This document shows, one piece after another, positions 39,549 to 50,959 of a DNA stretch of 64,000 nucleotides. The notes under the pieces are model-generated. The model saw only the letters and a list, made by a program, of their open reading frames with translations, made no database searches and was not told where the DNA came from. The translations under genes and the position numbers were made by a program. The stretch is from Glandiceps talaboti (taxonomy: Eukaryota > Hemichordata > Enteropneusta > Spengelidae). Every line of letters starts with the position of its first letter. Position 1 is the first letter of the stretch. The stretch lies in contig NC_135553.1 of the NCBI RefSeq assembly GCF_964340395.1, positions 22,477,949 through 22,541,948 on the forward strand, written 5' to 3'.

Positions 39549-40675
39549 TTCACTACTTTAGTTATTCTTAAACGTAGCAAAGTTGAATTGTTTCTTGGCA
39601 ATGCTCAACTAATATAATATATGTGGTTCACCTTATTCATCTCCTCAACCATTTATGAAAGAATTGTTTTTGAAACAGGAGCGATTTTGACCTGTTGTTG
39701 GAGTGTTTCAAAGTTTGATGAATGGTGTTACTCTTTGTCATGTTTTTAACTCTTTCATTATCTTACAAGTAGAACAAATAAGTAAATGTAGTAATTACAT
39801 ATTTTGTTGTCTGTCTGTCTGTCTGTGTTTGTTTGTTTGTTTGTTTGTTTGTTTGTTTGTTTGTTTGTTTGTTCGTGTATGTTTGTTTGTATCATCATTT
39901 CTCAAAAAACGGCCGGCTCAATTCAAATTTTCAGTAATTAGGCTATAGCTGTAGTGTGCAAGTTTCTCTTGGTCACCAACTCATGGTACTAGCTTCTCAC
40001 CTTGACAATTTACTATAGTATCTATTTTAGCTTGAGACAAAAGATAAAGATTTCGCCAAAAAATTACTTGACACATATGAACTGATATTTGAACCGATGA
40101 AACTCCGATGAAACTCATCAATGGCAATTCTACGCTTGACAAATGACATATCATATGGATCACAAATTGTGCGTACTTAGAAAGTTTTGTTAGACTCCCT
40201 ATCTTACAATCAATTAATCTTAGTTACAGATAAGTTTACATCCTGAGGTTCATTGCTTTAGAATCACCTATAGGTAAACTGTGTCTGTGTAGGTATGCCA
40301 TATTAATTGTGCAATGTGGTGACAAATAAAACCTAGTGTGATATTTCAGCATTCAACAATGCATATAACAGGCAGTTTAATATACTTCAGGATGTACATG
40401 ATTACAATAAGTCATACTTAATGAAACTGACCCCATTCTGATTGAAATCTGATTAAGTGAACATGGCTTGATTTCTTTATTTACCTCTGTTTCCTACGTT
40501 ATAGTCAGAATTATAGTTTGTTCTTTTTTGTTCAGTGAGTGAGTGAGTGAGTGAGTGAGTGAGTGATTGGGTGGGTGGGTGGGTGGGCGGGTGGGTGGGT
40601 GAGTGAGTGAGTGAGTGAGTGAGTGAGTGAGTGGCTTCTTGCTACGTCTGACACAATCCCATATGAGTTCACGTT
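39549..40675 (-). mobile_element. Microsatellite-carrying dispersed element, - copy
   Basis: Inverted copy of 17340-18582. The microsatellites differ in length and form: (GTTT)n at 39827-39875 stands where the other copy has (CA)n plus CAAA, and (GAGT)/(GGGT)n at 40536-40633 is about three times longer than its partner. Unique blocks remain collinear. Confidence 0.8.
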
Positions 40676-40691
40676 TAAATCGTGCACATAC

Positions 40692-40836
40692 GCCAATCTG
40701 ATTAAAATCCGATGTAGATGTCGGCTAATCGTTCATTGCTATTTTACCTTCGTTATTTTGCCTGAATTGACCTTCGTCGTACATGTTTACATTTTTTTAT
40801 CCTGATCGTCTCCTCTACGATTTTAATCAGATTGGC
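40692..40836. mobile_element. MITE with perfect 18-bp terminal repeats
   Basis: GCCAATCTGATTAAAATC at 40692-40709 is the exact inverse of 40819-40836, and partial symmetry continues a few bases outward. It abuts the end of the 39549-40675 element. Confidence 0.82.
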
Positions 40837-41099
40837 ACATACGCGTAGTTATATAAAACAAGGCAAGGTTAAACTTGGATACCATCGCAATGTAGTGACA
40901 GTAAAAGAAGAAATATGGAGCTTGTTTGCAATTTAGAAATGTAAATACTGAGGTGAGAGGGGTTCACATTGTGTAAGTCAAAATTAATTGTTGGTACAGA
41001 GGAAAGCACAAAGGTTTTGGTGGGAGTGGGTAAATCTTTTCACACAAAATTGGGTGGGCAGTGTCGTCCATGTTGAAAAGAAGTGCGGGTGGGGGGGGG

Positions 41100-42037
41100 G
41101 GGAAGCAGATATCCTTCAACATCAGCGGGAGAGCGCATAAGAACTGATAAACAACCTCCCCAATAATTATTTTAGTGGGGGACGATTCTATTAAAAGTAT
41201 TGTTTTTTGGTCTGAAACAACACATAATTAATAATGAAAACCACAGAGTTGCTTGTTGGCTGCATCTGTGGCGACGCACTATAATAAAGCACATAGAGGA
41301 GTATTTCCATATGCCATTACCGTCAATCTGAATATTTGCTATGTACCTACGTTAGGGAGCCTTCAGTATTTACAAGGGGGGGGGGGGCACAACTCCACTA
41401 AGTTCAGTCATAGAGAAAAAAATTGTTTCCTCCAAAGAAACATATTTACATAAGGGAACCCCCCAACCTACATATTTGGCACACCCTGTACTCCATACAT
41501 GTAAATTGTGTATTATAGTGTAAACCCAGTTTGGACCCCTTCAATCTGAATTCATTCGAGTGTTTAAATTTAGCAGCACGACTCGGTCGTCGACATTAAT
41601 TTATCATTACCATCATTAGCATTAGTGTCAAACCGATGGTCCATGACTACTAATAATTGTCTAGTATCAACATTTACAAATGTGTCCCCTTGCTTGGATG
41701 TGAAAATGATAATTAAAAGTATAGAGCAGATGGAAAATTAAGGAAATTGTATTTCATATTATTTATCATGTTTTTCAAGGACATAACAATGTCATATCTT
41801 ATCCTCTCGCTCAATAACCTTAGCTTTTCACGAACTTTGCTACATTTTAATTGTCTGCCTCAAAAAGGTTTAACACTGCTACATTGCATCGTCTGTCTCG
41901 ACAAAACTCTTACTATTAAAGACTAATGTGATTAGGTAAAATATCTTGTTGGGTGTGATGTGTATCTACTATTGTTAGTCTAGAGTTGAATTGTGTTCAT
42001 CAATTTGTCGAGCTGGTAAAAAAATGATAACAATGTA
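41100..42037. other. No supported gene
   Basis: Poly-G runs at 41088-41102 and 41379-41389 suggest element ends, but I cannot define borders. Otherwise AT-rich. Confidence 0.4.
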
Positions 42038-42268
42038 AGGGCCAACGGCGGGTTAGTTCTAGGGCAAGACCAGGACTTGGAGGTTCACCAAAACCGGGCT
42101 TTAATTGGAGACATCGCCTATTTCAGTGTATGGTCTAGGGCACTGCATAGTGGCCAGATTGCTGATGTCGGTTGCTCTAGCGTTGGTGATGTATTCACGT
42201 GGGATACCCCTGATCTCACTCTTTCCGGAGACATTGATATTGCATGCAGCAATGTCTGTTGTAAATAG
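42038..42268 (+). pseudogene. Pentraxin-domain fragment
   Basis: The frame reads RANGGLVLGQDQD, then NRALIGDIAYFSVWSRALHS and, after a Cys, GDVFTWDTPDL before ending at TAG. GQDQD is the calcium-site signature of pentraxins and IGDIAYFSVWSRAL matches the following strand and helix of the fold. Compared with the family, a few residues (Gly-rich turn) are missing after GQDQD. The upstream sequence has a stop at 42017 and only a weak AAG acceptor with no pyrimidine tract. I take it as a C-terminal exon relic of a secreted or multidomain pentraxin protein; a functional exon is less likely. Confidence 0.6.
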
Positions 42269-42347
42269 AATCACAAGAAATGTCTCTGCACAGTGACAAA
42301 GTGGTCATTTCGGTTCATAACTTATGGTACCAGAAATAAATAAATAA

Positions 42348-42379
<32 letters not shown>

Positions 42380-42400
42380 CCGTGTGTGTGTGAGTCAGTC
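42348..42400. repeat. (TG)n microsatellite
   Basis: A TG tract with a CCCG interruption, followed by short GTCA repeats. Confidence 0.9.
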
Positions 42401-42909
42401 AGTCAGCATGTGCGCATTGTTTCCTGGCTCCAATGAATACAACACAAGTAAGGCGTTTTGGTATCAACTACCATTTTAGGGACCGGACAGAATTTACGGC
42501 AGGGGGGGGGGCATGAAAAAAAATGGGAGGCTTGAAGGGGGGGGGGCATGAAAATTCTCATGGTTTGAAAGGGGGGCGCGCGAAATATTTTGTCATTGAA
42601 AAAAATTAATATGTTAGAAAATTTAGCATTGCATGAGATAGCACTTGATATCGCCTTTAATATTGAATGTCTACACTTTCATTTATGTATTAAAATGGAA
42701 GTGTGTACGTTTGTATGTACCTATTTAGTGAAGCATAAAAACACTACTCAAGATTAATTTGATACACCCTGAATTACTCTTATATACTCCAAGTTGTTCA
42801 CACACACACACATGTATACATACATACATACATACATACATGTTAGCACTGTGGAAACAGGTTCAGTGTGTAATTACCATCAAGGATACATATGTATATA
42901 TATATATAT

Positions 42910-42931
42910 CACATAAATTACAGGTCCTATG

Positions 42932-43023
<92 letters not shown>

Positions 43024-43056
43024 TAATATACTAACATAGGACCTGTAATTTATGTG
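42910..43056. repeat. Hairpin with (AT)n core
   Basis: Perfect 22-bp arms (42910-42931 and 43035-43056, CACATAAATTACAGGTCCTA...) enclose about 100 bp, mostly pure (AT)n. It is likely a MITE whose core expanded as a microsatellite, nested in the Harbinger-like element. Confidence 0.85.
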
Positions 43057-43145
43057 ATTAAAAAGTGACCTTTTGGTGAAAAATGTAAATACAAAAACGT
43101 CTGGCCAGATTAATTTAGATAGGTGTTTTATTTCTTTCCTTGACA

Positions 43146-43454
43146 CTATTCTTGAGTTTCACTCTCAGACTCACTAGAGTCTGAAGATGTGAGGCAAGAC
43201 TTGTCTTTCTTTCTATCTAAAACCAGTGAAATTAAACTATTTCCCTCCTCAGCATCATCAAATGCATCTATCTGTACTAAATATTGTAAAGCATTTAGAT
43301 GTCTGCGTGTTGTTAAGTGTTTTTTCATCAGTGACTTTGCACTAACTTCTGAATTTGCTGTCCCCATCATGAAGTCACAAATGCCTGACACTATAGGTTT
43401 AAATATGTATGGTTTTGGAACTGAAAGCATATTGATTACATCTAAGTATTCCAC
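43146..43454 (-). pseudogene. ORF inside the Harbinger-like element, unrecognised
   Basis: 102 codons starting MEYLDVINMLSVPKPYIFKP and ending in an acidic Ser/Glu tail (SSDSSESESETQE). The middle is Lys/Arg-rich with TTRRHLNALQYLVQ. It could be the C-terminal end of an element-encoded protein. No family recognised, and no start or splice evidence. Confidence 0.35.
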
Positions 43455-44233
43455 AACATTCTGAATATCTTTGCACTTTCATGAAGTCACAAATGTCTTA
43501 CATTTACATGTGTATTGGTAATGCATTTGGTGTAGGAAAGTGAAAGCTATATTTGTCAGACCTCAGTGTGCATAAAGTCCTTAGTTTGCTAGCACTTCAT
43601 GACATCACAAATGTCTGACATTAGATAGTTATTGTGTTATGAGTATAAATAGATATTTGAATACACTATGTAGGTGATGTGATGTCCTTAGATACTCCCC
43701 ACAAATGTCCCCACTACAGTTTTTCACAAATCACGCATGTGAATGTGTGTCTGTGTTTCTGTGTATGTATCAGTGAATGACAGTTAAAACCACCACATCA
43801 AATGCCTTGGTATTAAGTGATGACTACTTATGGTGTCTAGTTGGGAAATAAACAAGATTATACCACATGTGTATGATTACATGTATGGTCAAAATGTTTT
43901 ATTTTGTTTTGTTTTCTAAAAAACTTCCTCTACAACTACTAAGTTGTTTGGGCTGAAATAGTAACATAATAGTAGTTTCAAAAGAAATATTACAGTTGTG
44001 CTACAGTAACAAAAAAAATTGTACTCTTATTAGTTATTGTAGGGGGCAGGATATTGTGCACTTTTTTCTTCTTTTTTTTTTGGGGGGGGGGCATGAAATG
44101 TTTATACTTTTGAAAAGGGGGGGGGCTGTGAAATTCTGGTCACAGTGGATGGGGGGGGGGGCAGGAAAAAACCAAGTCAGAGATAATTTCTCCCCAGGGG
44201 GCCCCCCTGCCGTAAATTCTGTCCGGTCCCTTA

Positions 44234-44949
44234 TTAGTGCACATTTACAAATTTCAATATAATGATAATTAGTGACCTGGGAGATGTGTCATAGCAGTGT
44301 ATAATTATCCAGTGGCAACGTTTAAAATACCAGATACCTTCTATACATCACTAAACATCAAGATCGATAATGTTTACATACGGAAAGTAGTTGAAGTGTT
44401 GTTTACTTGCTTGCAGTGAAAATACCTAACTAATTTGCATAGTTATTTGATAGGTAAGCGACTAATTTGCATAGTTATTTAGTACCTCAGAACTTGCGAA
44501 GGTCAAGAAAAATAGTGAAATACTTTATGAACCAACAAAAATGTTTTCAAAAAGTGTGTAACAACAGGAAAGACGCTCATGTGCATTAAAACAAATGCAT
44601 TTATTTGCTTATTTTCATCAGGTTTTGCTTTAGGATCTATTTTATCTCAATCTATCTCATTTGCATAGTCAGCAGTGAAAACCCCGGTTTTATTTCTGAC
44701 TGTACATCGACGTACACTGCCTGTGTGCGGTTAAGGTTCCTGAGTTCATTTTAATAAGGCGTTGTACATTTGAGAGAGCTTGGGATAGGTGTGGAGCGAA
44801 AGCAATTGACAACACTATTTTTCGTCAGACCCACCACTATTGCCACTTTTTCTGTAAATTACTGAAAAAGACATATAAGAGGGACTGCTGTCATAAACCA
44901 GAAATACATAGATTCTAGATATTGACGATTCCGTTGCCTTGTACTGCGG
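44234..44949. other. No supported gene
   Basis: AT-rich; a short direct repeat of CTAATTTGCATAGTTATTT at about 44430 and 44460. Nothing else seen. Confidence 0.45.
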
Positions 44950-44954
44950 CGATG

Positions 44955-45275
44955 TTCAACATGTAATAATTATGGTTTTTATATAGCGTTTTCCCAATAT
45001 GTGCTCAAAGCGCTTTACAATTATTACCCCTGACACAGATCTATAGCGACACAATGGCCCATTACTTCAACTCCCTGGGGAGTATACAATCCAATGCAAC
45101 CTCTATAAGCACAGTGAAACATTTATCCTACCAGGTCCCCAATTATACAGCTGGTGGTTCAAATCTTGGACTTTAGCAATCCAGAACCAGAAACAAACGC
45201 AGCCAGGGACTCGAACCTGCTACCTGCAGATTCCAAACCGGCCACACTAACCATTCGCCCATCATTACTCCACAT
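44955..45275 (-). mobile_element. tRNA-derived SINE
   Basis: On the minus strand from about 45262, TGGTTAGTGTGG fits a Pol III A box and GGTTCGAGTCCCT fits a B box about 32 bp further. The body ends with the AAGCGCTTTGAGCAC and AACGCTATATA motifs typical of a widespread animal SINE tail. It is not a functional tRNA gene: the acceptor stem and cloverleaf are not complete. Confidence 0.75.
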
Positions 45276-46350
45276 GTCAATCGCAAATACATAGTATTGT
45301 CGACTATATAATAGTTCATTTGTAAAGCTTGTTATACAATATATACATTTAGAAATCGTACAAAATGAATATACTTGTTACGGCTATAGTGTTTTTAGAA
45401 TCAATCATGTGTTAACATATTGAAGTGTAATAATCGAAACCCTTTGAAAGAGCGGACTGAGGGGAGGCAGTGACCACATATGTTTATGGATTAACATTTT
45501 ATGATTTTCGGAGCTGATAATTGTATGTGTCTATAATATCATTTACTATGATAATGAAATATAAAATTAGTTGCAAAAATATTAAGCAAACATCCACTTA
45601 ATACAATTTTGATATTCTCCCATGTGGGCAAAGATACCGTTAAATACTTAAAAATGCTTAATGTCTTAAATGCTTCAAAGTTCGATATAAAAAGAGTTTT
45701 GTCCCGTCAGCCGTAAGATTGTTAAATAGATGCTGGGTTGCATTTTTGTAGATTGTCTTTGATTTTACTTGCCCTTTTCAGTAGTTTTGTGTACATTTTT
45801 TAAAATTTATTCTGTACACTTGTGAGCTGTAAACTATATTGACAAACATTTCTATGTAATGCTATAACCCATCCATGTTGTATTCGCTGGCAAGTCAATG
45901 GCCCATGGCTTGCAATGCTAGTCTACAGTTAGTGAAAATAACACACACTTATAATGATAATGTGCTGCCAGTCTGTTAACATACTGTTATAAAAATTGCT
46001 AATATTATGTATTAATCATACAATTATGATAATGAACATTTACATTCTGATGATATACAGTACACTCAGAAATACAAGTAGCGTCATGTTTTAATTCTGT
46101 ACGTAATACTCTAGCTTGACTATAATTACTCACAGAAAGTGCATTACATTATTCAAACTAAACCAATCCCGATGTTATAATAGCAACTGTATATGTATAG
46201 TACGACAGGTCAATATTTTGTTATTACTATTAAGATATTCCTGTACTAATAATATTACTTATACATGAAAAGAAATGTCACAATACCTCTATATATGTAA
46301 ACTGTAGTTTATAATTACAAAGTGTAGCGTGTATAATAAGTAATTAACAA
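45276..46350. other. No supported gene
   Basis: AT-rich, without long ORFs or recognised repeats. Confidence 0.5.
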
Positions 46351-46357
46351 AATGTCA

Positions 46358-46399
<42 letters not shown>

Positions 46400-46421
46400 T
46401 TGTTTGTCTTCCCGTACGTTC

Positions 46422-46452
<31 letters not shown>

Positions 46453-46478
46453 TGTATGTATGTATGTATGTATGTACG
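46351..46478. repeat. (CTGT)n and (TATG)n microsatellites
   Basis: Two tetranucleotide tracts, 46351-46400 and 46425-46478. Confidence 0.95.
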
Positions 46479-46479
46479 T

Positions 46480-47117
46480 ACGACGATCCAAATGTACGAC
46501 AGGCACCACGATATTCACTCAAGTTACATATGGAGAAACGGAAAGCTATACCTGTACACGACGATGATTGTCCGAATTTTGCAGGATATGTTATCAACAA
46601 TACAGGTAACATAGCAAAGCAGTCTAAAGTTAACTGGCCAAAGTCAATTTGAGTAAATCTGCATGAAATGTGCAAGCGTCAGCACATCTCCTTGATTAAA
46701 GGAGACGATAAATACCTCTACGAAATGGCAGTAGACGAGGAAGTGTTAATAACCTTCGATTCGCCAGACAAATTCTACACAACATTTAAACAGCAGCTGC
46801 TGCAGCAATATCAATCCGAGTTTAAGGCGAAATCTTCACAGGGAAGAGTGACTCGAGAGGCAGGGAAAGTAAACCATGATGTATCGTTCACTTACCTCAA
46901 CAATCACAAGATTGACGATAATCTGAGATCATTTGTCGCGAGAGGTCGTACACTAAATAAAGTCACAAGTGGTTTGATCAAAGCTGGTTTAAATAGAAGG
47001 AATTCCAAATCCATCACCAAATATTGTAGTGTAAGCTCAATAATAGGTTCTTACAAAATTTGGAGATTGAGATGTACGTACTATAACAACCAGATATCAC
47101 GTGAACGTTTATCATAA
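46480..47117 (+). pseudogene. Broken ORF, unrecognised
   Basis: One frame reads from about 46480 (EKRKAIPVHDDDCPNFAGYV, then INNTGNIAKQSKVNWPKSI) to a TGA at 46650, then continues in the same frame to 47117 (KGDDKYLYEMAVDEEVLITF, YTTFKQQLLQQYQSEFKAKS, and later SFVARGRTLNKVT). The amino-acid usage is protein-like throughout, so a single nonsense change in an old coding sequence is likely. The last 50 residues are less convincing. It is flanked on both sides by microsatellites. It may come from a transposon; I do not recognise it. Confidence 0.45.
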
Positions 47118-47251
47118 AGTGTCCAAGAGAAACTCGTTCACTAGTCAGTATGATTTCCTGCAAGGTATTGTGTGTGTATTCTGTAAAGGAATTATGTAAA
47201 TACTTTACCTGTACACACTATTTTCATGTAAGTTGGAAATAAAAGAATTTG

Positions 47252-47253
<2 letters not shown>

Positions 47254-47282
<29 letters not shown>

Positions 47283-47514
47283 TGTATGTATGTATGTATG
47301 TATGTATGTATGTGTCTCTATGTATGTATGTATGTATGTATGTATGTATGTATGTATGTATGTATGTATGTATGCATGCATGCATGCATGTATGTATGTA
47401 TGTATGTATGTATGTATGTGTGTATGTACGTACGTACGCATGAACGCACGTACGTACGTATGTATGTATGTATGTATGTATGTATGTATGTATGATGTTT
47501 ATTTATTTATTTAT
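47254..47514. repeat. (TATG)n compound microsatellite
   Basis: About 250 bp of TATG with TGCA, TACG and TTTA variants. All frames are open across it; those ORFs are artefacts. Confidence 0.97.
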
Positions 47515-47546
47515 TTATATTTTTAATGTATTTATTGATGTATTTA

Positions 47547-47587
<41 letters not shown>

Positions 47588-47597
47588 CCCTGCCAGG

Positions 47598-47776
47598 CAG
47601 AAGACAGGAGGAAGGAAGGTGACATGAAGATTTCTGTCGAACAAGAACCTCTGATACCGGATGTGCAAACTATGGATAAAAGGGCAGAATCATTAGTTGA
47701 TAATCGTGTGGCTGATGACCACATATTACTTTTCTTTCCTTTATTTCATTGGCATATTTTCATATTCTATTAAAAC
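47598..47776 (+). other. Weak candidate exon
   Basis: After (TG)n and ACCCCTGCCAG, the frame reads AEDRRKEGDMKISVEQEPLI and continues to a hydrophobic end before TAA. The (TG)n-acceptor arrangement is plausible for an exon, but no partner exon is found. Confidence 0.25.
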
Positions 47777-48679
47777 AATTAATGTTCATGCTTGTTATTC
47801 TCCAATTTTGGTTTTGCTATTTATTTTTTTACACTTTTTTGTTTTACACGAAAAGCTACCGACATTTAATGATTTATAGTGAACCCTGTAAAAAAAACAA
47901 TTAGTAACCCACCTTTACGGCGGTGAAGTCTACAACTCAATTCTGCAATGTAGTTCTCTTTTCCGGTTTTATTTTTCATCTAAGTTTACAGTAGTGGACA
48001 GTCACTTGAAATATGATGTATTTCCTTAGGATAACGACTTTTCTTGAAGAAAAGTGATACACCTTGAATAAGTTACACATTTTGTCTAAGTCCCGAAATG
48101 TTACTTGTGACAATGACAAGTCTCATGATCAGGACTTGGAGTAGGCGATGATTAGGGGATAGGATTTAGGTGGGTTATCACACACAAACACACACACACA
48201 CACTTTTCCACTGTTGTGTAGGATGGTGGTTTTCTGAAGAGTTCAGTTACAGTACAATAAATTGTCCATTTATAACTAGTATTCATAAGGCTGACCCTAT
48301 ACCAAAGAACAACACCAATATTGTAAGAATATGAATCATGAATATGAGTCATGTGTACACAAAGTTAACACCAGCTGAATATACAGCAATTTTTTTTTTT
48401 TTTTTATCAGTATCCACGTTGTTCCCTTCTTTGTAAACTAACGATTTGTAATCAAACTATTGTTCCCGTTTGTTCTGTATTGAACAAGCCTACTGTCCCA
48501 AAGCGGGGAAAAACCATGTTCATAGCAATATCTACATTTTAGAGTTTCTTATTTACCAGAAAGAAGGACGCCTTGACATGTCTTCTAGAGCTAACAAGGT
48601 ACACTTCAAGTACCCATCTGGCACTACATATCCTTATTTAGGATATGGATAAGAATTGGGGTATTCATTTTTTCATTCA
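47777..48679. other. No supported gene
   Basis: AT-rich with a CA tract at 48179-48202 and a poly-T at 48390-48405. Confidence 0.5.
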
Positions 48680-48903
48680 AATTTTATCTTGGCGTCCTAC
48701 TTGAAAAATCAATCTGGAACAGAATAGACGAAGTCTGTGTTTGTAACTCAATACATTGCAAAACAGTTAACGTGTAAAAGGTTTGCCATTGAATTCGAAC
48801 GTACAATAACATTTGCCATTTCTAATTTATTGAGTTACACACAAGGACTTGGATATGTTCTTTCACGATTAGTTTTCAAGTAGTACGCCGTGATAAAATT
48901 GAT
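48680..48903. mobile_element. MITE with long imperfect terminal repeats
   Basis: Both ends read CAAATTTTATC..GGCGTCCTACTTGAAAA (left) and its diverged complement (right), giving arms of about 75 bp around a spacer of roughly 70 bp. No clear target duplication. Confidence 0.7.
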
Positions 48904-49113
48904 TTATAAATATGGCCACTTGAACGTTATTCTAAAATCATTATTGACACCATTAGCTAGAAGGTAACTGACAGTTATCGTCACAGGCTTACCGTTACCG
49001 TTGCGTAATTCCTCAATGAAATTGCAGTATACCTTTAATGGAAGTAATATCATATGTAAAACGGATCATATGTTGTTATTTCTCAGTGAAGAGAGAGTTA
49101 CTGAACCATCAAC

Positions 49114-49183
49114 AATGGGCCTGGCAACTTCGAAGTTTCATACATATGTTGAATTTGCTCTTAACATTGTTTTCGGTGTATAA
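49114..49183 (+). pseudogene. Decayed copy of signal-anchor start exon
   Basis: Reads MGLATSKFHTYVEFALNIVF and stops at TAA. The equivalent exon in copy B continues; about 26 bp encoding the charged flank of the membrane segment are missing here. Confidence 0.5.
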
Positions 49184-50029
49184 CCCCTGATACTTCTAAA
49201 TTCATATCATTAAATAATATGTATACCTTAAGTCATGTAGTGATCAGTTGTTTGAAAATAAGTACCAAAATGGCATTACATGTTCATCTCTTACGAGAAC
49301 ACCATGGGACTGAATACAAGATGAACAATCTAGTAGCTTTCTTTACTGCTTCGCACACGATCTGGTGAGGCATCATTGTCGATCAACTTCATATCTTCTA
49401 TGTTATGATATTCTATGCCATGCTATGCTATTCAATTCGATGCTGTGCTGTGCTATGTCATGCTATGAAATGCCATGGTATACTATGGTACACTACACTA
49501 CACTACACTACACTACACTACACTATACTGCACTACACCACACCACACCCCACCACACCACACTACACTACACTACACTACACTACGTTAAGCTTAATAT
49601 AATTGATTGGTGAACAAGCTATGATACACTTTGCAACATATCTCCACGCTAACCATGTACGTAACGGTTAAGAGGAAGGCTACAGTGAGGGTATTGCACC
49701 AACCGAAGGTGTAGCCCAGAGTACGAGAAAACACTGCAGGGCGAGTACAAATATCCCTCACTATCAACGCTGGCAGTCCCGCGATATGGTTGTCGAATTA
49801 TGTTATTGGTACATATGTTTATCAGAAACAGCAAATGTCCATTAAACGTGATATTGTGAGAGTGTACACATGTATTATAGCATACCGTATACCAGACCAT
49901 ACCAGACCAGACTTGACCACACCACTACCTGACCAGGCCAGACCAGACCAGACTAGACCAGGCCAGACCAGACCAGACAAGACCCATACCAGACCAGAGT
50001 ATGATGTGATTCTCGATAACAACCTTGGC

Positions 50030-50150
50030 TCTTCCACAATCGAATTAAACGTTTGTGAACTTTCAATCTTGTTCCTATTTCTTGGCTAGTCTGTTCAACA
50101 TATTTCATTTCACATCTCTTACGTTTGCTGATATAATATAGATGGAACAT
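50030..50150 (-). pseudogene. GIY-YIG nuclease-like remnant (copy A)
   Basis: The minus strand reads LYYISKRKRCEMKYVEQTSQ followed by EIGTRLKVHK. The pattern CxxKYVxQTSQxxxTRLxxHK fits GIY-YIG modules found in Penelope-like retroelements. The same stretch lies at 52870-52990 in copy B. A fragment only. Confidence 0.45.
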
Positions 50151-50485
50151 GTCGAATAGGTTATTGATAATCTGATGGAAAACTATTGATTGGTTGCATT
50201 ACTAATTAAAGGGATAGCATTTAGAACAAACTTACAAGTCCTACAACATGCACTATTACAAGGCTTACATCCTTCGTCATTGCCAGTTTACAGCTGGGGT
50301 TTACGCAAACACCTAGTGAATACTAGTTACGCCGTGCCTTGAACCCATATTGCAGAAATATCATAAAGGATTCGATTCCATAAACGCCAAAAGTAGTATT
50401 CTATTATAACACTATGATTCATTACATTTTCCAATAAAAAGATTTGCTTATCTATAACTGTGACACTAGTATCTACAGTAGTACA

Positions 50486-50959
50486 GGGGCATATGGCAGA
50501 TTTTTGGTTTGGTGTGAAATTCGTGTTAATGTTTGCAAACATATCTCATTGTGTTCCCATCATTTGAGCAATCAAAAATATATGTTGGCAATTTTCATTT
50601 CAAAATTAAGATTAACTTTTGCAGCAATTTCGTAAATTGTGTAAAATCACAGTTTTTTCTGTATATTGATATAAAATTAAAATACGTGAGCTGTACCGTT
50701 GTTTTTATATCTGTATGAATGTTTTTCTGGACATCCTGTAGACTATTAACTTGTAGACTGTTGTATAATTCTGCATTTTAATTATAATATCATAAATTCT
50801 GGTTTCTTTATTTGCATACCATTTGCATATTATGTATGATACTTTCGGTTTATTTGGTTGTCTGCATTGTTTGATGTTAACGTTCCTAATCGCTATTTCT
50901 TTTCAAGAATGTACCCCAACCACAAATTATTTCAGTAACTATGAATACCCTGGTTGGTT
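50486..50959. other. Spacer between duplication copies
   Basis: AT-rich; possibly degraded upstream LINE sequence, but no readable motif. Confidence 0.4.

Larger units (their letters stand above)
42479..44230. mobile_element. PIF/Harbinger-like non-autonomous DNA transposon
   Basis: Termini GGGACCGGACAGAATTTACG... and its exact complement form inverted repeats of at least 27 bp, flanked by TTA on both sides (42476-42478 and 44231-44233). A 3-bp TTA duplication with GG-starting repeats fits PIF/Harbinger. Subterminal parts carry several short GGGGGGCATGAAA blocks. The 1.75 kb holds no transposase. It contains an AT hairpin and one minus ORF. Confidence 0.75.
48955..50485 (+). repeat. Tandem duplication, copy A
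   Basis: Collinear with 51785-53332 from ATTAGCTAGAAGGTAA to about ATCTATAACTG / ATCTAGACTG. It contains a decayed start exon (ATG 49114, stop 49181), CACTA-type (49490-49590) and CCAGA-type (49895-49995) repeats, and a GIY-YIG-like remnant. Divergence is substantial, so the duplication is not recent. Confidence 0.85.

Noticed and set aside
45195-45270. tRNA gene
   Set aside because: A and B boxes exist but no full cloverleaf; the context is a SINE with its tail.
47233-47526. Tyr/Met/Cys/Val ORFs
   Set aside because: Translation of (TATG)n.
49790-50089. Arg/Pro/Thr-rich ORF
   Set aside because: Explained by the CCAGA tandem repeat in duplication copy A.
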